Below are positions 27,601 through 36,700 of a DNA stretch of 64,000 nucleotides, in pieces. Below the pieces are notes generated by a model. The model had not been told where the DNA came from, did not search any database, and saw only the letters and a program-made list of their open reading frames with translations. Source of the DNA: Saprospiraceae bacterium (GTDB lineage: Bacteria > Bacteroidota > Bacteroidia > Chitinophagales > Saprospiraceae); NCBI GenBank assembly GCA_016787415.1, contig JAEUUT010000061.1:18916-82915 (forward strand), given 5' to 3'. The translations under genes were made by a program, and so were the position numbers. The stretch's first letter is position 1. Each line of letters begins with the position of its first letter.

Positions 27601-30600
27601 GCTGGTTGGCCGTGCCTTGGCCTTGAAAAGTGCAGCCGGTAATTTTCAGGCAGGTCGAACCATGGAGGGTTTCGTATACGTAAGCGCCGCTCACTAATTT
27701 AATGGCCGTGACGACTTCAAATTCGTAATTGGCGCCGACAGTACCGGTATATTTAAACCGTACAATATTGTCAATATCATCCCAAGCAGCAATGCTCGTA
27801 CCGGTTTTATCCAGTGTGAATCCGCAAATCGAGGTATTGGTCAGCGTGTTTACAAAATTGCCGTTCAGGATGTTCCCGGAAACAGTGGTGGCTTTCCAGG
27901 CATAGGGAATGTAGCCGGCCGGCATAATCCCGCCGCTGACGGCTGTATACAGATCGCCGGTAAATTCCCCATAGGGTTGCAGGGGCTCACCCGCCGGGTT
28001 ATCAAGTTGGTCCTTGGCGGCCAGCGCAGCGATCAGATACTGCAGGTCGACGGCCAGGGGACATTGCCCCGTTTTCAGATACATTTGGTAATCGGATTCC
28101 TCCGGGCCGAGCGCATGGATGTCGTTCGGGCCGACAAACCTTTTTTGTTTTTTCAGGTAAAAAGGATAAGCCTGCATGGAACAGGGGTTCTCCGATTTAA
28201 AATACGGGGAGCTAAAAAAATTATTAATGGTGCCACCGTAATTGATCATTCCCGAGGCATGAGGATTGTAAGTTGAATCGCCTATACAGCCGTTGTAGGT
28301 ATGACAGGCTGCCGCTCTTGCCGTATTATCGGCCAGTTGCTGTTGAATTTTCCGTTTTTCGCTTAAATAAAAATTCTTGAGTAAATTCCATTCCTGGTCG
28401 AGGACCTGGATGGGATCCGGTCCGGTAATTTTTCCAAAATCCGTACATCCCGGCGCCGACGGTTGGGTTCCGTACAGGGTACCACAACGCGCAGTAATAG
28501 CCGCAACCTCGACCATGGAATAGATAGACCCTAAGTTTTGATACGCGTTGAAAGCGTTCATCAACTGTGTCCCATAGCCAGCATAGGTGACGCTGTTTAG
28601 GAAAGGGTCGAAAATTGGGTTCGTACTGATAACAAACCGGGCCATCGTAGTAGCAAGTCCTCCGGGCGGATAGGAAGAAGCAACCAGCTTTGCCGCGAAC
28701 GCCGCCGCATACGTATTGGTGACCAACATGATGGAGTCGAAAGCATCCGAGGATAGTGCGTCGCCGGGCTGCACGACATTGTATTTTGCACAGGATTCGT
28801 AATAGCAATATTCGGGGTGGTATTGGACCAGTGATTTCGCCCAGTTTTCTTTCCAGTTGGCTACGAAATCCACTACGTCGCGCAGTTCTTGGGGGTAGAC
28901 GTAAGTAACTCCCGCCGGGCTCTGCTTGATTATCGCCGAGCTTCTAAGGGCTGGAATCCAACCGCTTCCATTCCATTGAACAGGTACTATAGACCGCTTA
29001 CCATCCACTTCCAAATATTGATCGTAATTTTGACCATTTATATTGATGGAGGGGTTCTGCCAGTTGGTCGGAATCCCGTCAAATGATTTAGGCAGGGAAT
29101 TGCCAATGTGTAAAACCGAAAGTGTCAAATCCGGCGCCTTTCCAGCAATTGTAGGCTGAAACTCCGCATACTGGCCATCCGGACTGACGTCCAGCAGCAT
29201 TTGCTGATAGGTGACTTCGCACCAGGTCACCGTTTTGCAAGGCGCACCGCATTCTTTCAACAAGTAATCGAATTCCAATTCCGTACCTGTTCCGGCAGCT
29301 ACATAAGCATCGCGTGCATCCTTAACGTTCGGGTAATAGATGCCATTGACCGTTCGCAAAGTGCTGTCACAGGTTTTACAGGTTATGTTACAATCGGCCG
29401 TATCAATTTTGGCGAAGGCTGCCAGTTGAAAATCGGCCAGACTTTTAACACAGGTATTATAGGTCGTATCCAGATAGGTAGCCACATAAAAATCCCGGGC
29501 AGCGGTATTGACGGTCAGGATTTTACTAACGGTATAATTTCCAATCGGGAGATTTAATTTAAAGGATTCGCTGTGGGTAAATGGCGCTGTGCCAGTACAA
29601 TCCCGATTGAATGACGCAACATTACCACTGGCATCGGCAGTAAAATGGCCGACAGTTTTGTTAACCGGTTGATTTCCAGTCATGGGCGTTACCAGTTGGC
29701 CGCAATCGTCGGTTACTTTTATCTCCAGGTCGTACACGCAGCTGAAACAAATGTCCTTAACCTTCAGGCAACTATCGGTCAGTTGGCCGATATTCAAATC
29801 GTATCGGAATTCGTATTCACTTTCATAGGAGACTAGTAATTGCGAATTAAAGACCACCGCATTTCCGGGCACATTTACTGTATTCAGGGAACTTACGCCC
29901 AAGGCATTTTTTGCGAATAAATCGATGGTCAATGTTTTTTTTGCTTTGCTTTCGCTATCCAGCGGGGCAAGGATGGTTACGTCATTGGTGTCTTTGGGCG
30001 CATCGCCAGCTAGCGCAGTGGCGATGGTTCGTCCTTCCTGATCAAGGTAGGAAACACTGGCCTGCCCGTTGGCATCGACCACCACATTTTTTTTGTAGTG
30101 CGCAGCATCACCGACTTCGGAGCCGAATAACCGGTCCAACTGGATTTGATTAGGGAAGCCGTAGAAATATCTGGTTTCATGGTGTTGACCCAGTTGATAG
30201 GCAAGTCCTACCCCTCCCTGGCTTTTTACCCGGCCCGTATTATCCGGTGTATATTCGATTTGGGTAAACGGGTACTTCTCTCCGTCCGGCACAAAAGCCT
30301 GGGCACCATTTTTCTCCGGATTGGCCGGCGAGTAATAATTAGAGGCACCCGACGCGGTGCTCATAGGGCCGGCAATGGCGTTGCATGGATCGGCAGCATC
30401 GTGGTCAAAATCATCGCGACTGTAGGCGTGTAGCCCAGTGGAATCGTCGCGATTGAAATTTGGATAGTATTTTAAAGGGGTTTCGCTCGTGCAGGTCGGA
30501 TCGTTTACGGGGACGGGCATGATGGTTACTGCCGGACGTCCTTGATAATCATAAATTGTTTGGCCGACGATGGTATTCTTATCGGAGTTGACTTTGGTGA

Positions 30601-31657
30601 TCGACTGGCGATTCCGCAGGCTACCGTCGAAATAACTGATCACTTCCTTTTTCTTCGCCTCTTCGGCATAGGTAGCCGAATACTGCCAGTTTTTCTTGCC
30701 TTCGTGTTCCTGTGTATTGTAATACCTGCCCGCAAGGGCGCCTGCGTTTCCTACATCTGCCACGTTCCACACGCCGACAATGGATTGTTTCAGGTCGGTT
30801 AATTTCCGGCCTACGCCCCGAACCCGGTATAACAGGTAGCCATGCTCAAAGGTCAGGGTTAGGTTATAACTGGTCGCGGTGGTGGTAATGCGGGTGCTGT
30901 TGTTTTTGAAGTCGAAGATTAAATTCGCTGCGGGAATTTTTGGCGCATTGAGCGTAGCACCATAATCGTTGACGAAGGTCCATTCGAGGTGGTATTCTTC
31001 TGCGCCGACCATGGGCAACCACTGGATGACCAGCTCATCAAAAATGCCATCGCAGTTGAGGTCTAGGGTATTATTGGGGGAAGCAGGATAGGTAATAGGC
31101 GTAAAAGCATTGGTGCTGAAGTCGTAATAGCGTTCTACATCAATATCCGCATCAATAAAAATATTGGCCGGCAGGGTGCTAATGGCCATACCGTTTTGAG
31201 TAATGCCGTCAATCGTTATCCTGTATTTGTAGGCCTTTGTAAAGGTGTACACAGATTTATCAACATAAGGAACGGTGTTGCTGAACGGCTGATAATTGAG
31301 GACCATTTCAGGAATAAAGTTCGTTGAACTGGGGCTCGTTGTAGTGTTATTTGGGAGCCATATTTCCAGCTTTATTTTGACTTTAATTTCGCCGGCCAAG
31401 GTAATAAAAGCCATATTTTCGTGGTCGATGCCCAGCGTGATCCGGTCAGAAACAGCCGCATCGACGAAAGCACCGGTCCAGGGTTGGGTCACCGCTACGG
31501 TAGCAGTAGCAGTCGGTAATCCGATCGTAACCGGATTGGCTGGGGAAAGTGTGTTTATCTGGGCCTTATAAGGCAGTACTACGGCCTGCGCCAGGAAGGA
31601 ACACGAGACAAAGAGGCTTGTACCCAGGAGTTTTTTGAATGAGAGGAGGGTCAACAT
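21698..31657 (-). CDS. Giant secreted RHS / PKD / YCF48-type beta-propeller protein
   Basis: A 3319-residue protein with a signal peptide (residues 1-25). In order: a fibronectin-like segment near 215-290; a Bacteroidetes RHS entry domain near 310-570 (IYDYQGRPAVTIMPVP, IEYTPDNTGRVKSQGG, FYGFPNQIQLDRLFG); long Cys-containing repeats; a PKD domain near 1690-1735 (WNYGDGT...HTYKDTGTYTVTLTN); an isolated RHS motif near 2110; a run of YCF48/BNR-type propeller blades from about 2190 to 3120 (TTDDGGQSWTKV, GFAVGSDGIFLRTVDGGATW, TADGGQTWKYV); and RHS repeats to the end (YDKLGRLVLSQN, YTRYDELGRIKEVGE, YSYDIHGNVKTLL). It stops just where the RHS chain should run on, and the next gene supplies the continuation. 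Probably a surface or secreted shell; the propeller inserted in the RHS chain may bind partners. Confidence 0.8.
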   Translation of the reverse strand: MLTLLSFKKLLGTSLFVSCSFLAQAVVLPYKAQINTLSPANPVTIGLPTATATVAVTQPWTGAFVDAAVSDRITLGIDHENMAFITLAGEIKVKIKLEIWLPNNTTTSPSSTNFIPEMVLNYQPFSNTVPYVDKSVYTFTKAYKYRITIDGITQNGMAISTLPANIFIDADIDVERYYDFSTNAFTPITYPASPNNTLDLNCDGIFDELVIQWLPMVGAEEYHLEWTFVNDYGATLNAPKIPAANLIFDFKNNSTRITTTATSYNLTLTFEHGYLLYRVRGVGRKLTDLKQSIVGVWNVADVGNAGALAGRYYNTQEHEGKKNWQYSATYAEEAKKKEVISYFDGSLRNRQSITKVNSDKNTIVGQTIYDYQGRPAVTIMPVPVNDPTCTSETPLKYYPNFNRDDSTGLHAYSRDDFDHDAADPCNAIAGPMSTASGASNYYSPANPEKNGAQAFVPDGEKYPFTQIEYTPDNTGRVKSQGGVGLAYQLGQHHETRYFYGFPNQIQLDRLFGSEVGDAAHYKKNVVVDANGQASVSYLDQEGRTIATALAGDAPKDTNDVTILAPLDSESKAKKTLTIDLFAKNALGVSSLNTVNVPGNAVVFNSQLLVSYESEYEFRYDLNIGQLTDSCLKVKDICFSCVYDLEIKVTDDCGQLVTPMTGNQPVNKTVGHFTADASGNVASFNRDCTGTAPFTHSESFKLNLPIGNYTVSKILTVNTAARDFYVATYLDTTYNTCVKSLADFQLAAFAKIDTADCNITCKTCDSTLRTVNGIYYPNVKDARDAYVAAGTGTELEFDYLLKECGAPCKTVTWCEVTYQQMLLDVSPDGQYAEFQPTIAGKAPDLTLSVLHIGNSLPKSFDGIPTNWQNPSININGQNYDQYLEVDGKRSIVPVQWNGSGWIPALRSSAIIKQSPAGVTYVYPQELRDVVDFVANWKENWAKSLVQYHPEYCYYESCAKYNVVQPGDALSSDAFDSIMLVTNTYAAAFAAKLVASSYPPGGLATTMARFVISTNPIFDPFLNSVTYAGYGTQLMNAFNAYQNLGSIYSMVEVAAITARCGTLYGTQPSAPGCTDFGKITGPDPIQVLDQEWNLLKNFYLSEKRKIQQQLADNTARAAACHTYNGCIGDSTYNPHASGMINYGGTINNFFSSPYFKSENPCSMQAYPFYLKKQKRFVGPNDIHALGPEESDYQMYLKTGQCPLAVDLQYLIAALAAKDQLDNPAGEPLQPYGEFTGDLYTAVSGGIMPAGYIPYAWKATTVSGNILNGNFVNTLTNTSICGFTLDKTGTSIAAWDDIDNIVRFKYTGTVGANYEFEVVTAIKLVSGAYVYETLHGSTCLKITGCTFQGQGTANQLAKDLSALMSALQANNHLKSTSAIDFAQPQFQQYQLFVTQAIKNVLGTTSTALIWVFTGTQYELYNISSKKLVIKFASFAPGSFQNGNLFPQIVGFKDIKSKYQNFFEFSGINAGNATKVIINGSVELVENSVSTGVSMGSVGLPAPLDCQGVEYKLREDLEKLLYSALLKRPFNGNIDLTQNGNYTGLLQSYLPQGLTHTGSVYTYTESGGYYTDTLTFTIYSEQDTCKMRLNHRAKLPPHRFQHLIGFDGPLTPYGAVAADNNYYTFYIIGIYKLGASTFQDTIWGESCLPLKICHPCPEDAKPDCGVCDSIRVFPPTSLCKNEPAVFRLETAGCAGTGGVAWNYGDGTVSSLATHTYKDTGTYTVTLTNIVKPGCPRILLLLAEMTVVVNDCGKPGMPNRNPNISKRPDSLTGVDEKLMEQCSLLYAQYVSTYRKFENRKQVSQLCKDYKNTSPFYSYDQFINNGLCSNEKALKLFINYIDAFNSVPPCPGAMPNPDSINPGNIKECERLYAIYIRTIDQYNSSVYVLSHNTTLVPVPGSYKLFIEAGFCDCVSAYVKYLEPYLIEPKDSTLGLPVNIDKFPGCTKPQTGDPCKDAYRRYLEAVAAYNAYVDQHPKLELPKIKTNYQESDFTVTGFCYCVDGYVALLQAIINGTITLKGSKKELLLQLDIASKCPGNLKPPCDPPLPQPTFVSPHYTPHTNPCVQYQIDLAYLNAANAYQQYVDSLTTWIAAAYNAHCLQAFESFTAKYEDKEYHFTLYYYDQAGNLIKTVPPEGVALVNISKPTDPAALQINSDRTFKRHTYFTDHTMATTYVYNSLNQLVRQNMPDHDPMDIWEYTLPSGLDPRLKVTATQFVTATKGYLSGNIDVGAGASAYKRGYLYTTDDGGQSWTKVNDLVASDLKKVQMVDAQIGFAVGSDGIFLRTVDGGATWDMRQQRYEQDAADINDLYFTSPTNGIIVGDSGLLMITKNAGLTFTNAMLNFPQPTNYNFSSITFDGTNFYLSKNNLAGTEGEIWKSSNINAIFTFTWTLQSSIRSTDLQKIQLVAGTSGYAIGIDGTLLKTTNTGSKWTTIATGLSANFRDVYFKDMDKGVAIIDSIPGYGLIYKTTDGGQSWSLLSKHDGIYFNSFHFYSVDKGYALGQKGVMKRVVLSGNFGLVNIPGLPVSFNISAAFFSDGDKGWVVGNSATIYYTTNGTANFPTWTPVNTGLTGVDFKKVYFGAIGAVGQNAGLLLGTNEKVYKITPITPTGTNYTFPKISDDVVDIDDSNAKVFLYDKALGQLKSIDKTNFASAPLVLIGNSGSIPPKLNVRSICAKNGNDVFTAGLNGDIYQANNANTSTVNWTELSKKVLPLAINDLQAAGVKAIYAVGSEGSFLQCTNGTDWKTLPTGTVTNLNAIKFNTANTAAIPGTLGLIAGNDGLLYKQSISGAGANLTKITLATNSNLYDIALNISNKAYVSGANGTIVSIPDIALSAPLPSIAALQPAESFRGLAYKIGTNQVYAVGDRAAVYSYNNTGGAKIKAVFTPGLNDVNFLNAFNGYIVGGNDIIRHTADGGQTWKYVKPITSANIAGSTPVLNGVWTTQPDKAIIIGNAGYVGRIGGVDGTTLNYYNIGSGSNLFDVAVKADTGYIVGQSGIVFKTTNNGNTFATMTPIPSTSTFRAIHIFQDKTVIAVGSKKKIYYFNGTNWLPHSVPSSPAIPALVFTDVFFHDDRTGYVVGSGGPGVGSYVLRSTFTKNIQQSGANAAGWVIKLLTGTNGVTSPATVDLVTIDFATRYRGFLGGSFNTGTSVNYTRLVTDESELFSTRFTYDKLGRLVLSQNTKQYNRKNLPTQLDRSDYSYTRYDELGRIKEVGEISDNTTASNFSSIFGTSINGQYNPQVVDDAKLNAFLNAGVRREVTKTYYDFTVITGLPIIQENLRKRVASVSYEDVDDNNDQTYQHATHYSYDIHGNVKTLLQDNPSLEGIK

Positions 31658-31691
31658 TTGCTTTAGGGTGGGTTGTTTTCGAACGGATGCG

Positions 31692-32438
31692 TCAATTCAA
31701 ACTTAGCCTTTGATCGATGAGGTTAAAATTTCGGTACTTCCCGGTCGGAAGCAGTTTGTTTCCTTTCTTTATAAAGAATTTCTTTTCATCGCATTCATCG
31801 TTGGTCATGCCAAAATTTCCTTTTTTATACCCGGAAAAAGTGATATTCAACCGTGGGGTGACCTTTTCTGAAGCCGGATTGTCGGGATTTTTAGGTACAC
31901 TGTTGCGGTAATACAATACCACTTCTTTCAGGAAACCGTCTGGGGCCAGGAGAAATTCATAGCGTTCCAACGGATGCCCGATGCCGTATTCCATGCGGTA
32001 TTTTTTATCGCTGCCGGAATTGGCCGTTTTAATGCCGCTACAACTATTCAACAGGTAGGTATAACCCTCCAAGGCATAGGCATTCAAGATACCTGGTTCG
32101 ACATTGGCGACCAGCATAGTCTGGTTAGCGGTATCGACCACGATTTTATAAGCGGCGTTCTGGAAAGTGTGGATGCCCAATAAAAAGCTGTGATAGCGCT
32201 CCCGATCCTTTTTAAAATAGCCGACCGACTTTTCATAAGGCACGGTGGTTGTATAGGTTTCAAAAGAAGTGTGGGTAACGGTGACGGCGTAATTCGGGGT
32301 GTTCTTGAACCAATCGTTCAATTGGATAAGTACATTGGCCATCCTGTCTTTTCCGATATTTTCCCAGGCCAGGGCCTGGGCGGACAAGGTCGATACGGCC
32401 AGCCAGCACCAACAGCAGATAATCATTGTTCGTATCAT
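31692..32438 (-). CDS. Hypothetical secreted protein of the RHS operon
   Basis: A 248-residue protein with a signal peptide (about 1-22, cleavage near LSAQA). The rest is beta-rich with repeated aromatic/hydrophobic alternation (YAVTVTHTSFETYTTTVPY, YKIVVDTANQTMLVANV), suggesting a periplasmic lipoprotein-localisation (LolA)-like or similar half-barrel fold, but this is only a pattern impression. The start codon overlaps the stop of the PKD gene by 4 bases (ATGA), and the 3319-aa gene follows after 34 bases, so it is a firm member of the operon. A role in export or assembly of the RHS giants is inference from position. Confidence 0.7.
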   Translation of the reverse strand: MIRTMIICCWCWLAVSTLSAQALAWENIGKDRMANVLIQLNDWFKNTPNYAVTVTHTSFETYTTTVPYEKSVGYFKKDRERYHSFLLGIHTFQNAAYKIVVDTANQTMLVANVEPGILNAYALEGYTYLLNSCSGIKTANSGSDKKYRMEYGIGHPLERYEFLLAPDGFLKEVVLYYRNSVPKNPDNPASEKVTPRLNITFSGYKKGNFGMTNDECDEKKFFIKKGNKLLPTGKYRNFNLIDQRLSLN

Positions 32439-33766
32439 TGTTTCGGGCTGTTGTTTTTGTTTTCCTGAATGGTCATAATACCCTTTTCCGTTTCCTTTTT
32501 GACCCGGATAAGTTTCCCTTCCTCGTCGTATTCGTAGAGCGTAGCATAGTTGCGTTCGTCAAGCTCGGCGACCAGCCGCAGATTGATGGGATCGTAGACA
32601 TAGGATTTCATACTTCCGTCAAAGGGGAAGATCCGGATATCGTCGAAGAAACAATTCCCCGTAGCGCATTGCAGGCGGATATTGATATAGGTAGCTGATG
32701 GAAGAACGGTAAAAACCGCCTCTACCCGCTGCCAACCATCTATGATGCTTCCGGTGGCGGTAAATGGGCCAGCGAATGGAGAAGTGAACGGGCCGGCGGA
32801 GTTATTGGTGGCGGGAAAATCGATAAAGAGCTGCGGGTTATTATAGGTCAGGATATTCGGGTTGTTGATATCTTCTTTAACCCAGGCACTCAGTACGTAA
32901 TCTCCGGTGTCGGGCGCAAAAGAGCCAATGCAATCGATGCAGGGAAAATTACAATTCGTAACGCTGATGGATTTTGTAACCGATTGAGTTCCGCATTCCC
33001 AGAAATTTGAAATAGACAGTTTCACCTGATAAGTTCCCGAATGGGTGTAGCTATGGGTGCCAGTTGCAGAAATAGGGCTACCATCACCAAAATCCCATAG
33101 AAAGGATGGATTTCCAAAACAGGACGCAGAAGTATTAGTAAAGGCCAGGGATGTCCCAGTACAAATTGTAGCAGGTATTTCAAACCCAAGCGCTACACAG
33201 CTGGCGCAGCCTGCCGTAACAATGTAGGCAGCCTCACTGGTGCCTACCGGATTAGGAGGGTTAACGTGGTTGCCTAAGCCAGTCACCGTGGCGGCAAGCC
33301 GGTCTCCCGGACCGAAAATTACCCCTGGTGGGATCGTCAAATCGGTAGCATAAAAGCCGCCGGTCAAGGAGGTAATAGTATGATTCCCAATATAATTCAA
33401 TAAATCCCCATTGGTATTGGATTTAAAAAATTCGACGATGAAATCCGCGTTGGCATTTATGTGTTGACTTCCATTTAGTTTATATACAACGTGTAAAAAA
33501 GAGCCGCCAAAGACAGCATTGAACAATTGTGGTGGGTCGATATTTTGATTTCCGGAAACAGGGTTTCTAGGAAGGTCTAAAATACTGATCGCCTGGATCC
33601 CATTCGCATCGGTGATTGCCTGGGCAAGAATCTTGTCGATCGATCCGGGCGTACCCAAAGCGGTGCTGCACATGTGGTACACGACCGCGCCACACCAGAC
33701 CGGGTATAAGAACAGTAGCGCGGCCAAGGCGGAGCGAAACCGGGTTTTAAGTACTTGCGTTTTCAT
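32435..33766 (-). CDS. Secreted PKD-domain protein with RHS-like C-terminal motif
   Basis: A 443-residue protein with an N-terminal signal peptide (about 1-27). Residues about 200-272 form a PKD domain (SFLWDFGDGSP...HSYTHSGTYQVKLSI). The following segment (SAWVKEDINNPN...GWQRVEAVFTVLPSATYINI...FFDDIRIFP) resembles a carbohydrate-binding jelly-roll. Residues near 395-430 (YDPINLRLVAELDERNYATLYEYDEEGKLIRVKKETEKGI) match the linker commonly seen at the ends of Bacteroidetes RHS-associated proteins. It is probably an extracellular adhesive or structural partner of the RHS proteins. It starts 30 bases after the 1884-aa gene and overlaps the next gene by 4 bases. Confidence 0.8.
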   Translation of the reverse strand: MKTQVLKTRFRSALAALLFLYPVWCGAVVYHMCSTALGTPGSIDKILAQAITDANGIQAISILDLPRNPVSGNQNIDPPQLFNAVFGGSFLHVVYKLNGSQHINANADFIVEFFKSNTNGDLLNYIGNHTITSLTGGFYATDLTIPPGVIFGPGDRLAATVTGLGNHVNPPNPVGTSEAAYIVTAGCASCVALGFEIPATICTGTSLAFTNTSASCFGNPSFLWDFGDGSPISATGTHSYTHSGTYQVKLSISNFWECGTQSVTKSISVTNCNFPCIDCIGSFAPDTGDYVLSAWVKEDINNPNILTYNNPQLFIDFPATNNSAGPFTSPFAGPFTATGSIIDGWQRVEAVFTVLPSATYINIRLQCATGNCFFDDIRIFPFDGSMKSYVYDPINLRLVAELDERNYATLYEYDEEGKLIRVKKETEKGIMTIQENKNNSPKQ

Positions 33767-33796
33767 TTTTTCAAAAATTTTAGCGAGCCGGTGTAC

Positions 33797-36700
33797 TTAC
33801 AGGGTTATTGGAGCGAATATTTTTTTACACTTGTTTTTATCGGTGACCGTAATGATCAACTGACAACTGCCCGCTACCGGCTTAGTGACACAAATGCCAT
33901 CGCCGGCATCGTTGATCAAGATAGAGAGATCGCATCCGGTTACGGTCCAATCGAAGCTGTAGGGGTCGGTGCCACCCGCTACGGTATAACAGATGATATT
34001 GGCAGTCTGCTTGGGGAGCAATTGCAGGTTACATGCATCCGTTTTTTCACAGAGATGTATCTGCTTCGTCATATTTACCGGTGTTCCATTGGTCACTCTG
34101 ATGCTGTTACGACCGGTATGTGATTGGGTGTCAACAAGGTTGCTGGTGTTATTTCTGAATTTGAAATGATTGTCGGCACAGAGGCTAAACGCGTAGTCTT
34201 CAAAATTATCGAATGCGATCTGCTGATATTTGGAATTGGCAGCCACGGCCGTCGGGAACGTCTGGTTGTAGCCATAGATAGCCGCGGAATAACGACCCAG
34301 AGCATCTTTGTTTTCCAATTCCGCGCCGAAGGGACTGAATTCGGTTACCTCGGAGGTATAGGTCCAGTTGCTTCTGTCTATATCCCAGCGTCCGGCAGTC
34401 AATTTATAAAAGGGTGTATAGGACAAAAACACACCATCTTTCCGAATATTGGTATTGTTGTCGTAATTGCTTTGGGAACGACCGGACAAATGCACATAGC
34501 TCTTTTTATTCTTGTACATGCCTTTGGTGCCGAGGACATAGGGATTGGAGGTAGATCCTGAAGCAGCGCCCTGGAAGCAATCGCAGAACGTCCGCCAGTT
34601 GTTGGTAAATTCCATGGCTTGTGCCTGTAGCACGTTGTCGTAGATATTGGACTTGAAATTGGTCAGCGGGTTGCTGAGGGTGGTGATAGTGGCCATCGAC
34701 ACTTCCTGTTGATTGCGCTGTCCGGAGCGGAGTATTTTTACGTCGAGTGTTCCGGTAACATTCCCTCCGTTTCGGTCTACTACTCTGATCGAGGCTAGGT
34801 TTACGTCCAGGACCCAGCCTACCGTGCCATTGGATAAGGCCAGTTCGTCTCCTTCGGCAAAATAGGCAGGAGCATTCGTTATATTTGCAATACCAGTAGT
34901 CGAAAACGTTACACCGGTTTTTTTGAATCCAATGTTTCGGTAGGCTGGACCCATGCCATGGTAATACCAATACGCCGGATAGGTCAGCGAGTATACTTGG
35001 TCATTAAAATCCGTGGTGGTTTGCGTTAAAAGTACATTGCCAGTTTCCGCGTCGTAGGCCAGGTTTTTGGTAGATACGACCGAGCCTAGGTCTTTGGCGA
35101 CTGTTTCTTCCAGAATGCCGAAACGCTGTATGACTTTGGTAATGACCGCCGAGCGGAATTGCGTGATTTCCTGTGTAAAGGAAGGAAGTATGATCGGGAT
35201 GTAAAGTGTGTAAGGCCCCACGAGGAAACCGTCGACATTGGCGTTGATCGAGCCGGAAACTGTGGTTGTTTTATGTTCCCGCATATCCGAAACGAAATCG
35301 AAAAAGACGCCGATGTTATTCGCGGCGACTGTTCCATCGTTGTAAACTACTGTCGCTTCATTATCCAGCCTGGAAGCTCCGTTCAGGTAGGGCTTGGATT
35401 TATAATGGTATTCAACCGAGGTAATCGGCGTGGTCTGGCCTTCCTGGTAGACCGACTGTCTGAAGGGTTTGCCGTTCATATCATTCAGTTCGATCACATA
35501 GCCCTGGCTCGCGGTCATGTAATCCTTCACATCGATTTTTAATAAGGAAGCGATGCTGAACGGACTGGTTTTTTCTTGTTTGGCGGTCAGGGAGGTTCGC
35601 TCGGTGATGGTCGGGAAATCTTTGGCCGTGTAGAACTCATGCACCACCTTACCGGTCGCATGACGGGCCACGTTGTTCCATTGCAGGTTTTTTACGGTGA
35701 CGCGGCTGTACCCCACGCTGGGAGAAGGAAAGAAAGATTCTCCAAAGGGTTCTTCCACATAATGCTCGTCGTCGGGTGCCAGCATTTTTTCCTCTTCGAC
35801 AAAAATGGGAATCTTCCAAGGATTTTCATCACCACCCAATTGCGGTTCATAGGAAGCCACACCGGAGGAAGTTCCATCTTCCAGCGTATAGTCGTACACC
35901 TGTCCGTAAATGAAGGAGGGCTCGGCACTGTTGCTCATCCCGGACCATTCGTCGCTGATGGCGATCTTTTTTACCCGGCAACCGCCGCCCAGTTTTTTCC
36001 CGTTGGGGTTGTTCAGGCGTACCCAGGATTTGCCCCGCACCATTTTTATGCCAACCCCTTTATTATACAAAGCTTCGTTCGGGCCTTCAATCGCCTCGAC
36101 GATATTTTTTGTAAAGTCGGCATTCACAATCGCCTGCAGGACGCCGAGTCCGAAGGACTCATTGTCTCCAATCGCGCCATCCAGGGCGGCGGAATTCCAA
36201 ACCACCCTTGACATGTTCAGACGGCCGAACTGGATGGCCGCTTTGGTTATCGGACTTATACTACTTCCATTGTTATTATCCTTAGTATTGGTATTCAACA
36301 GCGGTATGCATGCGTACTGGCCTGAAAAGTCCACCTGGCAAGCGGCTCTATTTAAACTGTTCGGTTTTATATAGCCAGAAACGTACTCGTACCGCCCGCC
36401 CATGATATCCATTAAAAAGCGGAAGTATAAGTTATCGATACCGTCTAAATAACGCGCCCGAAATAAGTCATGACGGTTCGGTCCGGTGAGCGGATCCTGC
36501 AGTTTGACGATCAGCATTGTACCTGCCGGATGGTTGAGATCGACCGTTGTGCCGGGACCGTCAGTCGCACCTACCGTAAAAGTATTTGTACTAAAGTTGC
36601 CGGCTACTGGCAGTATGTCCACGACTTTGAACATTTGCCCGGCACGCTTATTCTGCACATAGGCATAGTCATCCGATTCGTACTCTACGTTGATCTTACC

